Counted from the stretch's first letter, positions 12,410 through 24,071 are shown. The stretch is DNA of 64,000 nucleotides from Trichosphaerium sp. ATCC 40318 (GCA_038496445.1 JALMLS010000438.1:165580-229579), one strand, 5' to 3'. Numbers and translations: made by a program. The notes: generated from the sequence alone by a model not told the origin.

Positions 12410-13800
12410 TTAAATACGAAGACCATTAATTTTATGAACACCAGTAAGAGCTTTAATCCCTTCTTCTGTTATTTTATCACAATGTTTAATACTAATGCTA
12501 TAAACACCTGAAAGAGCTTTTATCCCTTCATCTGTAATTTCTTTATTATAGTCAAGATTAATAGTGTGAACACCAGCAAGCGCTTTAACACCTTTATCTG
12601 TTACATTTGTATACTTGAGACCAATTTCATGAACACCAGAAAGAGCTTTCATACCTTCATCTGTTATTTTGTCACAATAGCTAAGATCAATAGTATGAAC
12701 GCCAGCAAGAGCTTCGATACCATAATCTGTTATTTGTGAGCAACATACGAGGTTGATGGTATGAGCACCAGCAAGAGATCTAACCCCTTCATCTGTGAAA
12801 CTCAGACAATAACTGAGACTAATTTTATGAACGCCAGAAAGAGCTCTTATACCTTTGTCTGTAATGTTTGTGCTGTAGAGATTAATAGTATGAACGCCAG
12901 AAAGAGCTTTTACACCCTCATCTGTTATTTTCTCGCAACTGCCAAGATAAATTGTATGAACTCCAGCAAGTGCTTTTACACCCTCATCTGTTATCTCCCT
13001 GCAAGTACCAAGGTCAATTGTATGGACGCCAGCAAGAGCTTTTACCCCTTCATCTGTAATGTTACAATGACTGAGAAAAATTTCATGAACACCAGAAAGA
13101 GCTTTTATCCCTTCATCTGTAATGTTACAATGACTGAGAATAATTTTATGAACACCAGAAAGAGCTTTCATACCTTCATCTGTTATTTTGTCACAATAGC
13201 TAAGATTAATAGTGTGAACGCCAGAAAGAGCTCTTATACCTTTGTCTGTAATGTTTGTGCTGTAGAGATTAATAGTATGAACGCCAGAAAGAGCTTTTAC
13301 ACCCTCATCTGTTATGTTCTTGCAAGTATCAAGGTCAATTGTATGGACGCCAGCAAGAGCTTTTACCCCTTCATCTGTAATGTTACAATGACTGAGAAAA
13401 ATTTCATGAACACCAGAAAGAGCTTTTATCCCTTCATCTGTAATCCTTCTCTTTCTCTTCAAATTAATATTATGAACACCAGCAAGTACTGTTAACGTTT
13501 CATCTGTTACATCACAACTAGAAAGAACAATAGAACGAACACCAGAAAATAATTTGACAACATCGTTAGGAATTTTACAGCATACGATTTCTGTATGGTG
13601 TAGAGTACTCGAATGTTTTAAAACTGCTTCTGCTTGCTCGGCACTAGAAATATACACTCTATTGTATCCAATAATATCATGAATGATGGAAGCAAGGTGA
13701 TGACACGTTTGAGAGGCTGAAAATCGTGCTTTAGTTGTATAGTTTAAAATATATGCTAAAATCTCTGCTGGTAGGTCTAAAAGGCTTTTTTTCGGACTAT
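12410..13800 (-). CDS. F-box/leucine-rich-repeat protein with highly regular repeats
   Basis: On the minus strand, one open frame runs from about 13800 to the stop at 12410. It begins with an F-box-like segment (LLDLPAEILAYILNY, then FSASQTCHHLASIIHDIIGYNR), followed by a cap region. Then come about 17 leucine-rich repeats of 21-23 residues of the AMN1/Cys-containing type, each like GVHTINLS-C--ITDEGIKALS. Such proteins act as substrate adaptors of SCF ubiquitin ligases, the F-box binding Skp1 and the LRR arc binding the target. The repeats are unusually alike at DNA level and two blocks are almost identical. There is no in-frame ATG before the F-box: a TAA lies just upstream of SPKKSLLDLP, so either a short upstream exon supplies the start (an acceptor TTGATAG is present near 13804) or the gene is 5'-truncated. 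The plus-strand frame over 12761-13495 is only an antisense echo of the repeats. Confidence 0.85.
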
Positions 13801-14518
13801 CAAGGTTAGATTAGGGGTTAATAGACTAATTTACGGCTACCTTTGATTAGTGGTGTTATATCCGCGTTTTAACATCAGAAAATAGCTAACGTCGTATAGG
13901 GTTAGTTCCCTAGAGTAATTGTGAACGAAGAGGTGCCAATAGGAAGATAATTTGAAATGAACTGACTGTGGAAAAAGTCAACAGACTTCTGCGCTGGCGA
14001 AAAGATGGTGTAACGGAATACAAGAGACTTTGTACTTCTCTCACTTCCCAAACGTCGCAACAGAGAAACCAATATAATAAAACAGCTACCACGATCTCTC
14101 GACCCACCTCCCCACTTACGCTCCTACTTTGAGAGTCAGAGGTCTGCCTCTTGGCGGCTAAGTGTAATTACATCAACGATATAGTGGAAGGAGAAATACA
14201 TGGAGTGGTATTCGAATGGCACAAAGAGAATAGAACTGTTTTTGTGACCATGCATTGAGAAAAAGTGCAATGTTAGTCTGTATTTTGCTTATTCCTCAGT
14301 AGCAAATGAATCTTCATGCATTTTAGATCTAAAAGTATAGCATATGTAGCTATATAATATTGATAGAAATTAATACGTAAGAAGTGAGTAAAAACGCCTT
14401 AAAGATTCTAAAAATCCCGTAAAATCAAAAATCACTTTTTGAAACTGTTTCAACAGCGACGCTGCCTTTACAGTATTTTATGTTTTAGTGGGTTTATTAA
14501 CAAATGTGTTTTCTTACT
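13801..14518. other. Spacer with a possible MORN-like remnant
   Basis: No gene is supported. At about 14187-14235 the plus strand reads KEKYMEWYSNGTKRIELFL then stop. This resembles the scrap at 11503 and the YwqK/MORN units of the 40.9 kb gene, so it may be an old fragment of that family. The rest is AT-rich and closed in all frames. Confidence 0.3.
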
Positions 14519-15466
14519 TTAAGCATTAAATTCTGTGGTTAAGAGACGTATTGAGTTACTAGCATAGAATAGATTGACATGTAATCTCCATTGTTGATCG
14601 GGTACTAAATGCATATTCCTCACTTGACCAGATCTCATATTCCTTAGCTTCAAAACAGCGTTATCACAATCAAGAGTCAAGCAAACAATATCTCCAGTCC
14701 TATACGATTGTGTTGCAGATACACCTGCTTTACCTTGCTTGTAACAACTGGATACAGTCCAAGAATGACAAGTCGGAAGATTACATGATTGAGGAATCAA
14801 CTTGTCTGAGTTAGATAGTACGCCTATCATCATCCATCCATCGTTTTCTAGTGTTGCTATCTCTAGAGTCCATTTTATAACACCTTTAGAGAACTTTCTT
14901 GCTCCTAGAGCAGAGCAAAAACCTTCACCGATGTTTTCGAATAACAGTTTATGTTCTTTTCTTAAAGCACTTTTCCCGCTTGTTGTTGAGAAGTAATCCA
15001 TCATATGATCTTCTGAGAGTAACCCATAGTAGCTAGCTAGTACTGATAGATGTACATCAGCCTTACATTGCCTCTGGAATTCTATCAGACCCGGTTCTTT
15101 AGCCATACGCATAGATCGAAGTGTTTTTAGAATTAAAGCAAAGTAATCTGGATCAACGTCCAGAAAGATGCGTCCTTCCTTGTCTAGTATCAAATTATCT
15201 TCCCATCTACCGCTGAACATTATCTCTAGTAGAGAACCCTTTATTTGGCATAGCGTTAGCCTTGTTGTGGTCATGTGAGTGCCACCAATGTTTAGTTCGA
15301 TGATATCGTTTGGATTTGTTTCGTGATGATTTTTCATTCGATCTTTTTCTTCTTCTAGTTGTCTCTTCTCTGTTTCGACGCGCATGGCGTCGTCTATAAG
15401 CTTTTTCTTCTTCTCTTCTAATTGTCGTTCAAAAGAAGAGAATAACGACTTCATATCATCTGCCAT
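14519..15466 (-). CDS. BTB/T1 (KCTD-type) protein with N-terminal coiled coil and SPRY-like tail
   Basis: A single-exon frame of 315 codons from ATG at 15466. Residues 1-50 form a charged coiled coil (KKKKLIDDAMRVETEKRQLE). Residues about 54-150 are a potassium-channel tetramerisation (T1/BTB) domain: IIELNIGGTHMTTTRLTL, then FSGRWEDN and FLDVDPDYFALIL. Residues about 175-310 contain SALGARKFSKGVIKWTLEI, WMMIGVLS, then SYRTGDIVCLTLDCDNAVLK, the pattern of a SPRY/B30.2-like beta-sandwich. In other lineages BTB-KCTD proteins oligomerise and link targets to Cullin-3 ligases, so a ubiquitin adaptor role is a reasonable inference. It is one of the few intronless genes in the window. Confidence 0.85.
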   Translation of the reverse strand: MADDMKSLFSSFERQLEEKKKKLIDDAMRVETEKRQLEEEKDRMKNHHETNPNDIIELNIGGTHMTTTRLTLCQIKGSLLEIMFSGRWEDNLILDKEGRIFLDVDPDYFALILKTLRSMRMAKEPGLIEFQRQCKADVHLSVLASYYGLLSEDHMMDYFSTTSGKSALRKEHKLLFENIGEGFCSALGARKFSKGVIKWTLEIATLENDGWMMIGVLSNSDKLIPQSCNLPTCHSWTVSSCYKQGKAGVSATQSYRTGDIVCLTLDCDNAVLKLRNMRSGQVRNMHLVPDQQWRLHVNLFYASNSIRLLTTEFNA

Positions 15467-16219
15467 GCGTCTAGAATTGTGTTAATGTTGTTAGTATGAT
15501 CTCAACTTAAAAGGAGATTTTTGGAGGTGCCCTTTCGCGCACGTGTTTTAACGTTTCGGCGCATTTGAGAATTGTTTAAATTGTAATGAATAGATTGCTA
15601 CAGGAATACGGAACGTGTTCGTAGATGCGGAAAAATTGGTGGGGAGCTGGTTGTGTTCTGGCCAGTTTGTTTTTACATGTTCTTATAGTGTTGCTGAGAT
15701 GGATTTAATGGCCAGTACTAACTGACGGATTTTTTCACAGTGCTTTGGCGTAATTTTAAATAACAGACACTTAATTGGCGCATGTGTTAGCCGTATGAGC
15801 GTGGGCTCGACATCAATAACGCAACCAAACACAGAAGCAAGAATTCGACATTTACGTCACGAAGGCAACATTTATAATGGTCGGTATAAGACGTTTACTT
15901 CAGTCTCAGTATTCAAACCAGTTTGTATCACATTACAAAGAATGACGTATTCGTTGTAAAACAAAATTTGCAGTTTTTTATATCAGGAGAATTTTGGGCA
16001 GAAGTTATTTGATACCACTCGTTCGTTTTCGACTCTCCTACCAATTGTCAAGGATAAGTATTTTTAGGGAGAAAAGTTTGTCCTGACATTGAGTTGTATA
16101 TAGAGACCGTAGACTATCAGATACACAGAAAGCATCTTTTTCTAGTTCAGAGTTTGTATTTCTTTCGAAAATTTTAAGTTTTCTTTCTGTTTTTGCCATA
16201 TTCGGTATCCCCAACAGAG
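15467..16219. other. Spacer between divergent genes
   Basis: This holds the promoter side of the BTB gene and of the beta-propeller gene, with one CACGTG at about 15540. A 54-codon frame starting with ATG at 15796 (MSVGSTSITQPNTEARIRH...) is present, but nothing in it is recognisable and it has no further support. Confidence 0.35.
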
Positions 16220-17771
16220 ATGACAACTAAACACCTCTTCCTTGCTTTCTTTATCTCCTTATTTACTATAGCTAATACTAAAGTGTAAGTAGAGAATAAT
16301 ATAGATTAACTAGCGTATTTAAACTAACAGACATACTGTAGTATCATAGCACAAGGAAATATTGCGCCTGAAGGGATAGCATGGGTAAGTAAATAAAGTA
16401 GAACTTCGTTTGGTCTTTTTTTTTTAATCACGTGTTTATCTAGTCCAGCACTACTAATTTCTTGGTTTCTTCCTTTATTCAATCCAGTTTATTTATGGTT
16501 CAAGATAATGGGTACGCCAAGTAGTTTTTATGATATCAATGTCATAATTTTTTTATCAGGACAACAACAGCGTATGGACCGGTTACAGGTGTTCCTCCGG
16601 TTTCAACTGTTGGGCTTGCTATAGACGAAAGTAGAAACGTAAGTACTAAATCACTTATTCAACCCAATCTAAAGACTCTACCGACTAGAAAGTGTACGCA
16701 TGTGTTGCATCAATTGCTGTATTTCAAGGTTTTCCTAATGTGGAAGGCTCTGCTTATGTACGCACTATTGTTTTGCCATCTAATGATTAATGATTGTGGT
16801 TTTAGATCGCAGAATGGGAGTTCGATACAGGGAATTTTACCACACTGATCAATATTACATTACCAACTGATAAGACTCCATTTTGTAACGATGTGGGTAT
16901 GTTGTTTTTTTTTAATTTTCCAGTTTAAAAACGTTTTTGTTATAGTCGTGCATGAATCTACAGGCGATCTTTATGCCACAGATTCACTTGGCGCAAAAGT
17001 ATGGAAAGTGGATGCGGGAACAAAAGAAGTAACTACGATTTCCAGGCCTGTTGAATGGGCAGGTAAACACAAAACAAAAAAACCTCCGTAGTTTTTTCAA
17101 ACACGTGACCTCTTTTAGGTGATCCAAATATTTTGAATATTGGTCCTAATGGCCTACACATTGTTGGAGACATTTTGTTAGTAGCAATATCACGTCCTGC
17201 TGGCGAACTTTACAGAGTCCCATTGTCTAACACATCTGACATTACAAAAGTTGAGTTTGTTGGCAATGCTCCAATAGGATATGACGGGTTGTGTGATGAC
17301 CCTGCTTCAGGTACTTGGTGTTTATATATTGTGATATAATCATCCCATTAACCCTCTTATAGGCGGTATTGCTGCTGTAGGTTATGACGACTTTGTTTAC
17401 AGATTGGAAACAACAGATGATTTCAAAACTATAACTGTTACAGGATCATACAACTCCACTATCCGTAAGTCACTTGATAGTTCATTCTTGTTCTCACATA
17501 AGCTATAGAAGGTGGACTTACAACATGTGCGACAAGGATGAATGAAGTCTATGTACTGAACGGTCATGCTTCCAATCCAACGCAAACTGAATACGAAATT
17601 GAGCTGGTCACATTCTCTGACATATCACCAAGTACTACTGAACCACCAAGCACCACTGAACCACCTACTGATGCACCTGTTGATTCTACAACAACACCTC
17701 CATCTTCCGCAATTCAAGTGACACTATCCTTGTGGCTATTGAGTATTTTTGTTTTTGTAGCAACTTTCTAA
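16220..17771 (+). CDS. Secreted/GPI-anchor-like beta-propeller protein (SMP-30/NHL-like)
   Basis: Starts with a signal peptide, MTTKHLFLAFFISLFTIA, immediately cut by an intron. About nine exons follow: GNIAPEGIAW, then VSTVGLAIDESRNVYAC, ESTGDLYATDSLGAKVW, ILNIGPNGLHIVGDILL, and YDGLCDDPASGG joined to IAAVGYDDFVYRLE. The repeated pattern of hydrophobic strand, D/N-G turn and aromatic is that of a six-bladed propeller of the SMP-30/strictosidine-synthase/NHL class. The end is a low-complexity linker (STTEPPSTTEPPTDAP) followed by a hydrophobic C-terminus, LSLWLLSIFVFVATF, which is typical of a GPI-attachment signal. It is therefore probably displayed on the cell surface. The ligand or reaction is unknown. 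Confidence 0.75.
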
Positions 17772-17894
17772 CTTAAGTGAGTGCTCCGAAACAACTTACA
17801 GCTGTTTTCCACATACAAATAAATAATCCTTTATAAACGTCTTCATTTTGTGATAAAGATAATATACGCAGTAACAGCAAAGAGATATCATAAA

Positions 17895-17960
17895 ATGACT
17901 ATGGACGTTACTGTGAAGTTATCTATTTTGATTTTATTTTCAATCATCGGAGAACCTGAT
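17895..17960 (+). pseudogene. Orphan signal-peptide exon
   Basis: From ATG at 17895 the frame reads MTMDVTVKLSILILFSI plus a few residues, then meets a good splice donor (ACTGTAAGATA) at about 17969. No convincing second exon follows before the convergent gene at 18215. It looks like the first exon of a lost secreted-protein gene, but it could be chance. Confidence 0.25.
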
Positions 17961-18214
17961 TCATTTTACTGTAAGATACCGTTTTAGGCGTTTAAATTAC
18001 TCCAGTCTAGCGCAGTACAAATAAGTCGCAATGTCAAAATAAAAAGCAAATTCTTGGAACACAAAGTTCTACGTTGAACTAGGATATTGTTGGTTGACCA
18101 ACACCACTACCTGATGTTAGTTAACATTGTTCATGAACCTCCCTGTACCAAGTTCTATATTTCTTGTTTATTTATATACATTTGACTTACAGCATTCATT
18201 GGAATAGTCGGCCA

Positions 18215-19790
18215 TCAGCAGCTATCAGAGCTATTCCGTTTTGTGTTGATAGCTGTCTCTTTTTTATATGTTTGTTTCTTTGGTTTAAGTACTGTGTATG
18301 AAATTTCTCCAACACCAACTGACATGAGTATATACGCAACTGCAAATATATAATCACTAACTTCAATAAATATAATCATAATACCAGCAATCACAGATAA
18401 TATAACAACAGCAATTATTATTGCCCATCTAAGACTTTCAAGTTTCTTAATAGTTCCTTTTACATTTTCTTTATCACCTGTAAGTTTAACACTTTCTTCA
18501 AGTCCTGTGATTATTCTCGAAGATAAGACATACGCTATTATGATATCAGGTCCAAGGCCTGTTATATAAGCAAAGGCAACAATACAAATGAATAAATCTA
18601 GCACGTGATATAAGTAATCAACAAGACAAGTTGTTGAAACGTACATCTTAGTTGAGCGACAGACTTCAGAAAGTACATGGATATTGGTACTATGATACTG
18701 ACGGATATTGCTGAAAATGATGCAACTACTTCTAGTAGAGTGAACCAAAACACTTCATGGTGTACATAACTACCTTCTGGGAGTGTACGTACAACCCTAG
18801 TAAAAGTTTAGATTTTCAGCGACAAAAATAAAAAAAAATCACGTGCCGTATAAGACGTGCAACTAAGATGATATTGAATGCACAATAAAAAAGTGCGCTA
18901 ATAGTCCATAGAATAGCTGGTGCTATATCCCTTGTCATACGATATCCAGATATTATAAGAATGCTTGCAATCCCACCACCTTCGAACAAAGTTAGCAGAA
19001 CATAAGAAATATTTCTTTGAAATCTCATTGTATCGATAACAATCTATTCTGTGGTTGTAAAAGAATTGAACTACGTACTAATAGCCATGATTATAGCCAA
19101 GATGAACAGGATGTGGTTTTTGTTTAGCATTGTAAAGTGTCTTAGTTCGAAAGGATATAATTTATACAATCGATAGCTAAATATTAAAATAGGAACAATA
19201 CCAATAACAAGCGCTAATGAGTACATCACAGTGACGCCTATTTTACTACTGTAACAAGATAAATCATTTCCCTGTGAATCTATAAGTTCCAAACATACAC
19301 CATCCCCTGTCCAGCTAGAAAGGATTAAAACAAGTCACGAGGATTTTGATGAACAATACACAAAATAAGTATTGATTTTTTTCTTCACCACGTGCCATGT
19401 CACGTGAGGATTTTACACCACACAAAGTAATAAAATAGCTCGTTCATTACACAGATTTATAAAAGTACAGTACATTCTAAAAACCCAAATCGGAGTGTAC
19501 AGTAAAACTTGGTTTTTTTTTTTGTGGTTTTTTAAATGGAAAACTAAAAAACGATAAAGTCATCAAAAACAAATTTAACGCTATGTATAGTCAAAAACCG
19601 GCACGTTAAAGAGTCAAAACGTGAATTGCTAAGTTTTAAGATTAAACGCGCTTTAAAATTACCGTACCCATTTTTACATACGCAGAATGTGTTATTAACG
19701 CATACGCCATTGCCATTACACTCTTTATAAAACGGCCAATCTTTAACGCATGGCATATTGCCTAAAACTAGTATAAATACCTGCAATATC
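18215..19790 (-). CDS. EGF-headed multi-pass (about 7-8 TM) receptor-like membrane protein
   Basis: Minus-strand exons join into a protein with an extracellular EGF-like module (CVKDWPFYKECNGNGVC, then NNTFCVCKNG joined to WTGDGVC across a long intron). Hydrophobic helices follow: VTVMYSLALVIGIVPILIF, HILFILAIIMAIS, YVLLTLFEGGGIASILIISG, AILWTISALFYCAFNIILV, LLEVVASFSAISVSIIVPI, LFICIVAFAYITGLGP, AIIIAVVILSVIAGIMIIFI and YIFAVAYILMSVGVG. The tail is basic and Ser-rich (KPKKQTYKKE). The layout is that of a surface receptor or adhesion-type protein. No known seven-TM family motif is visible. The intron at 19300-19640 contains two CACGTG sites 12 bp apart. The true start is unresolved because no in-frame ATG with a full signal peptide is seen before MPCVKDW. 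Confidence 0.65.
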
Positions 19791-20555
19791 TCCCCGCTAT
19801 ACTCTGTTCGTAGTACATTGAATCGTGTACCACTACGCTACCGAATTAAGGCAAGTAAACAACTTAAAAAGGTAAAATCAAGGCGCTAAGATTTATAGCT
19901 GTCAAGACGGATTTCGTTTTCTTCTGTGTTCTTTTTTGGAATACACAGATCAGGCAATGTCAGTATTCATAGAGAATATAAACTGAGTGCGACGCTAATA
20001 AAAGTTGAAAAAGGACAAGTGGCCACTATTAATGAACTTTTTCTGGCGATTCAACTGACATGTTGTACATGCTAAAGCAGGTGCCAAACCCTAAATTAGA
20101 TGACAATACAGCTGATTAAATATATAGTAACCAGAAAGGCCACTTCACTTCGATTGTAATTGCACCAAGACGCCTGCAGAGTTGACATATTATCTATAAA
20201 ATATGCTAACATAGTCCCATCTGTAATTTGTTCATTGTTCATCTGTGAGTTTTACTTCGTTTTAAGAAGCAATACATGTTTTAAGCACCTGCGAGTGAAC
20301 GCCACACAATTTTGATAAATGGAGATGGTTTCGGTTATGAGTAATGACACTACTAAACAACTACAAAAAATATGATTAACATGAAAGATTGAAGATCTTT
20401 TTTATCGATAGTCAACCCCTAAAGAGGAAGCAGTAAGAAATTAAATTAGAAACACGAGCGTAGTGAGTGTACTACCACAGAAAAGCGCAAAACCAAAGTT
20501 GTAGGGGCACATGGTGTCTAATTAAATACAAAAAAACAATCAATTTTTTATTTTT
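19791..20555. other. Spacer without supported gene
   Basis: AT-rich and without a coding frame of note on either strand. It lies upstream of the EGF/TM gene and downstream of the small minus-strand gene at 20556, so it should contain the former's promoter. Confidence 0.35.
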
Positions 20556-21011
20556 TCATGAAATAGTACAAACAGTGACTGTGAACGGCTTTAGTTTTAC
20601 ATATACTTCAATAGAGTCTCCGTTTTTAACACCTGAAGAACATATATCTGATTCCATCTCTATATTATCTCCATTGAACAAGACTTTAGTGACTTTAAAC
20701 TGATGTTTGTGTTCTGGGTTGGTACTTTGTTTAGGGAATGAAACGTTTACTACGTAGTCACCGATTGCGTCTAAAGCATCTGTACACATAGTAGTTTCCA
20801 TTACAAACAAATCTAGCGGAATTAGAAAAAGAACACAGAATTAACCATATGGTGATTATATAGTACCAACGTTCATCGTTTGTTGTGTTTCTGTGCCTTC
20901 TGAGTTCTTTTGAACGTATGGGCCATTAGGTAGCTCATCTGTGATGGATACTGTTGCAATACATATCTTATTATAGTCCTGATCGGCTGTAGATTTTTGT
21001 CTTATTTTCAT
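20556..21011 (-). CDS. Small two-exon protein, possible ubiquitin-like fold, unknown function
   Basis: From ATG at 21011 the first exon reads MKIRQKSTADQDYNKICIA and continues to TETQQTMNV. An intron (GTACTATAT...CCGCTAG) follows, and exon two gives DLFVMETTMCTDALDAIGD, FKVTKVLFNGDNIE and SGVKNGDSIEVYVKLK, ending at 20556. The last part (strand, NGDNI, then GVKNGDSIEVYVK) resembles the end of a ubiquitin-like beta-grasp domain. About 130 residues, no signal peptide, family not recognised. The splice junction keeps frame precisely, which supports a real gene. Confidence 0.6.
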
Positions 21012-21413
21012 TACGGGTTGTTTAACGGAGAAAGTGCAAAAAAGTGCTAAACTTAACCGTCAGCTTACCATAAGTCAGCGTTTTACACAAAAACCTTGAC
21101 GAGGAACTTAAGTTTCGCTTAATTCAACCACTTCCATTCTAACGCCAGTATGCGAAAATAGCACTATTTGAGGAACCTTTCCTCTTTGTGTAACGTTTTG
21201 TTTAGCGAATAAGACAACACAAAACAACTTTTTTGCTGAACACTTTTCAAACGCTCTACACAGTCTTATAAATATGCTTTTACGCGAATATCGCTACCAA
21301 GCTGGTATATTGCACTTTATTGTGTCTATTCGATTAGTACTGTCAACTTTTTTAACAGACGTCTCTTTTGTTGTAACACTACCAGAGAAATGTGTGTTCC
21401 TTGACACAAGAAA
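21012..21413. other. Short spacer
   Basis: No coding frame or recognisable element. GC-richer than the neighbouring introns, as expected for the promoter region of the gene at 20556-21011. Confidence 0.3.
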
Positions 21414-22128
21414 CTAACGTGTTGTCATAACATCTCTAGTGTACTGTAATTTTTGCTTGTCTTTGAGACATTTCCAAATAAAAGCGGTTGTGTAAAGCAA
21501 TTTTAGCTCATTAACCGCACGTGGTTTTTTTTTGGAACTCTGTCCAACTCGAATTTCCAATTCAACTACACTCAATAAATACTTGTTTATAGTACAAAAC
21601 AGGTTAGGATTCACTAAAAAGTAATTTAACATTTGGGGTAGGTAATGGCGATGTATCTGCCCATGATGTAGATATACTCTCTGACTACAAAAAAGTTTGT
21701 TAGCCAAAACTTCTGTATTACCAGAGTTTATCTTGTGCATCATATGTAGCTTCCGAAAAAAACCGAACTACGAACGCCCCTACTAGTAACTACTAAGATT
21801 CTTCTAGAGTTGCTCCGCATCTCGCTATGCAGTTTCCCAACTGGAATCTAACAAAAAAAGAACTTACTCGATTTTAGAGTTGGAGCAGCTGTTACTTTTG
21901 CATAGTAGTTATCCATATTATCAAAAGATTGTTTACTTGTATTTTTGTTCTAAAGCAACAAATAGTACATTGCGAAGGAAAAACCAAATACGAAAAAAAA
22001 GAAAATCTAACCCAAGGTAAAACCAGTGTAATTCCTACTGTAGCAACCATTTGTACAAACTCATTCTCTACCTTGTCAAACGAACTCCCAAAAACTGTTT
22101 CGGTGTCTTCTATTGATTGCAACTCCAT
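21414..22128 (-). CDS. Hypothetical multi-exon protein
   Basis: Minus-strand pieces suggest a gene starting at ATG 22128 (MELQSIEDTETVFGSSFDK, then ENEFVQMVATVGITLV). A short middle exon near 21860-21890 contains TAAPTLKS, and a last exon of about 109 codons runs from about 21743 (MMHKINSGNTEVLANKLF ... FIWKCLKDKQKLQYTRDV) to the stop at 21414. It is lysine-rich with no membrane segment. I do not recognise a family and the joins are uncertain. Confidence 0.4.
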
Positions 22129-22342
22129 CCTATAGTATTCGATTTTAAGTCCAGAAAACTGGTTCCTTTTCAGCAACAAACCCAAAAAAAAAGTGAAAAG
22201 TCGCACAAATTCGAATGTCTCTCATTCCTACAGTCACAAATGGATGATCTAAGTATCTCCAAGGTTATTTATATTGACAAGACAACAATCAATGAATATA
22301 TAGGCACTGTAGAGTAACGGCGTGTAAACTTTTTCGAATTCT

Positions 22343-22815
22343 TTATTTCAAGGTTCCAAAACCCACTTGAGCAGCGTAAAATGGACTCTCTTCTTTACCT
22401 TCATCGACAGACTCTAAATTACGAGAACCAAAAGAGCCTGATTGCTCTGCAGGAGGTTTATCAAAAAATGCCAATTCTTCAGCTAAACGAGCTTCAAACT
22501 TCTCCTCTATCTCTCTGATGGCTAGTGTTATTTCTTTGCGGGCGTCATGTCCTTCAAGTTCCTTTTTAGACAGTTTCGAGCTGAAAACGCATTAGAGTGT
22601 TATTACGCGCGTAGCAGAGTCGCAATACGCCAGTTTGGGGTATAAACGTACCGCTTACGCTTCATTGCTTCTATCTCTTGTCTGTGCTTTTTACGCTCGG
22701 CGTGGTGCCGTTTTTTGACTTGTCCTTTCGTCTCGTTTGTATTCTGCAGGATAATTCATTAAATTTTGCTTATAAAACGTATAAATAGTCCTACACGTAC
22801 CTGTTGCTCGCTCAT
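22343..22815 (-). CDS. OTUD6-like N-terminal helical protein lacking the OTU domain
   Basis: Three exons (ATG at 22815; introns at about 22745-22800 and 22580-22652) join in frame. The protein starts MSEQQNTNETKGQVKKRHH and continues AERKKHRQEIEAMKRKR, KKELEGHDARKEITLAIREI, EEKFEARLAEELAFF, ending SPFYAAQVGFGTLK. The NETK-x-Q-x3-RH start and the following charged helices match the N-terminus of OTUD6-type deubiquitinases, including the full OTUD6 gene of this window at 41852-43052 (MSSKRPPANETKKQMRQRH). No cysteine-protease motif follows and the gene ends after about 138 residues. It may be a truncated duplicate that kept a binding role, or an unrelated coiled-coil protein with a similar start. 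Confidence 0.6.
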
Positions 22816-22926
22816 ACTATATTAAGCCATGGTGATTTGTTGTGGAATACGTAAAACAATGAAAACCAAAAAGTCAGCGATATTCTTCAAAAAAAAGAAA
22901 AACGTGTTCAGTTTACGCTGTCAGCC

Positions 22927-24071
22927 ATGTCCAAGCAAAAGAAAACAGCTATTATAAAACTAAACGTTGGCGGGAAAAGGTTTATGACAACCTACGCAAC
23001 GCTTAGCTCAAAGGGAAGCAATTTCCTCACTAAACTTGTAGACAATGACACCAAAGGGCGTATACCTTCCCTGAAGGATGACGAAGGATATTACTTCATC
23101 GACCAAAGCGGTACGCGTAGTACACAAAACAATATTTTCGTACCTAGCGTTTATTGCCACTAACACCACGTATTCGGCGTAGGGTATCATTTTGGGATAC
23201 TTCTCGATTACTTGCGAGTTGGAACGCTACCAGATTTTGAAACTACACAATTACAGTATAGACTAGAGAGAGAATTCGATTTTTATCAAATAGGCAAGCG
23301 TAATATTTAAAAAGAACTCTATTTTAAACAACCATCCCAAACGGCGTGGAAATAATATAATACGTTCATTCAAACCCATCAGATCGGTTTATTACATTGC
23401 TTACTAAACGAAACGTTTTCAGACTTTCCACTCAACGCGAAAAAGTCTACAAACAGGTATGTCGACGAGATACAAGCTATACAACGTAATGCCAGAACAG
23501 CTGATGTACGTACTATGGCTTAAGACCCAAAAAAAGAAAAACAAAGAAATTTAGACAAAAACTTTTCTAGAAGTTCAAACAAAGCGATGAAATCGCCGTT
23601 GTTACGCGTAATTATTACTTATCTCTATCTATTAGGTTGATAAATTCCTTAAACTCTACTGGGACAAGATCTTCGAGCAGATGAAGGATAAAGCTAGATT
23701 AGGCGGTTCATGCTTTGATTTGTATTACGGTATAGATAATTACAGCTCGAGGAAGTATATTATAATGGTGAATAATGAGAAATTTACATACGAACATGGA
23801 TTTTTTATAAATCAATTACGAAGCGCTATTGGCTCTGAGTACCTTTTTCATACAACTACAGAGCTTACTATAGATCATGAGCTACATAATAAGCTTGTTA
23901 TACATTTTTTCAGAGCAGATGATAGATATGGTACGTGCAAGAGAAGGAAGAAGAGTACCTTGTTACTTTTTTTTGACTTTTTTTTTAGAAAAGATGTATT
24001 CTCTTCTACAAGGCTCAAAAACAGTCCAAAAGCGCACTACTAACAACACATCTCCTCTAAAATACCATTGA
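22927..24071 (+). CDS. BTB/T1 (KCTD-type) protein
   Basis: From ATG at 22927: MSKQKKTAIIKLNVGGKRFM, TTYATLSSKGSNFLTKLV and GYYFIDQSG, then an intron and HFGILLDYLRVGTLPDFE. This is a standard potassium-channel tetramerisation domain, as in KCTD proteins. Later exons carry LIDKFLKLYWDKIFEQMKD, GSCFDLYYGIDNYSSRKY and IGSEYLFHTTTELTIDHE. The last intron (GTACGTG...TTTTTAG, about 23931-23989) leads to a short basic tail ending at 24071. The region 23300-23640 between BTB exon and tail is less certain. A Cullin-3 adaptor role is inferred from the family. Not obviously a duplicate of the BTB gene at 14.5 kb, which has a different tail. Confidence 0.75.

Noticed and set aside
12761-13495. Long plus-strand frame of 244 codons over the LRR gene
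   Set aside because: It is the antisense of a periodic repeat array; the repeated pattern keeps a second frame open by chance. The minus-strand LRR and F-box motifs are clear.
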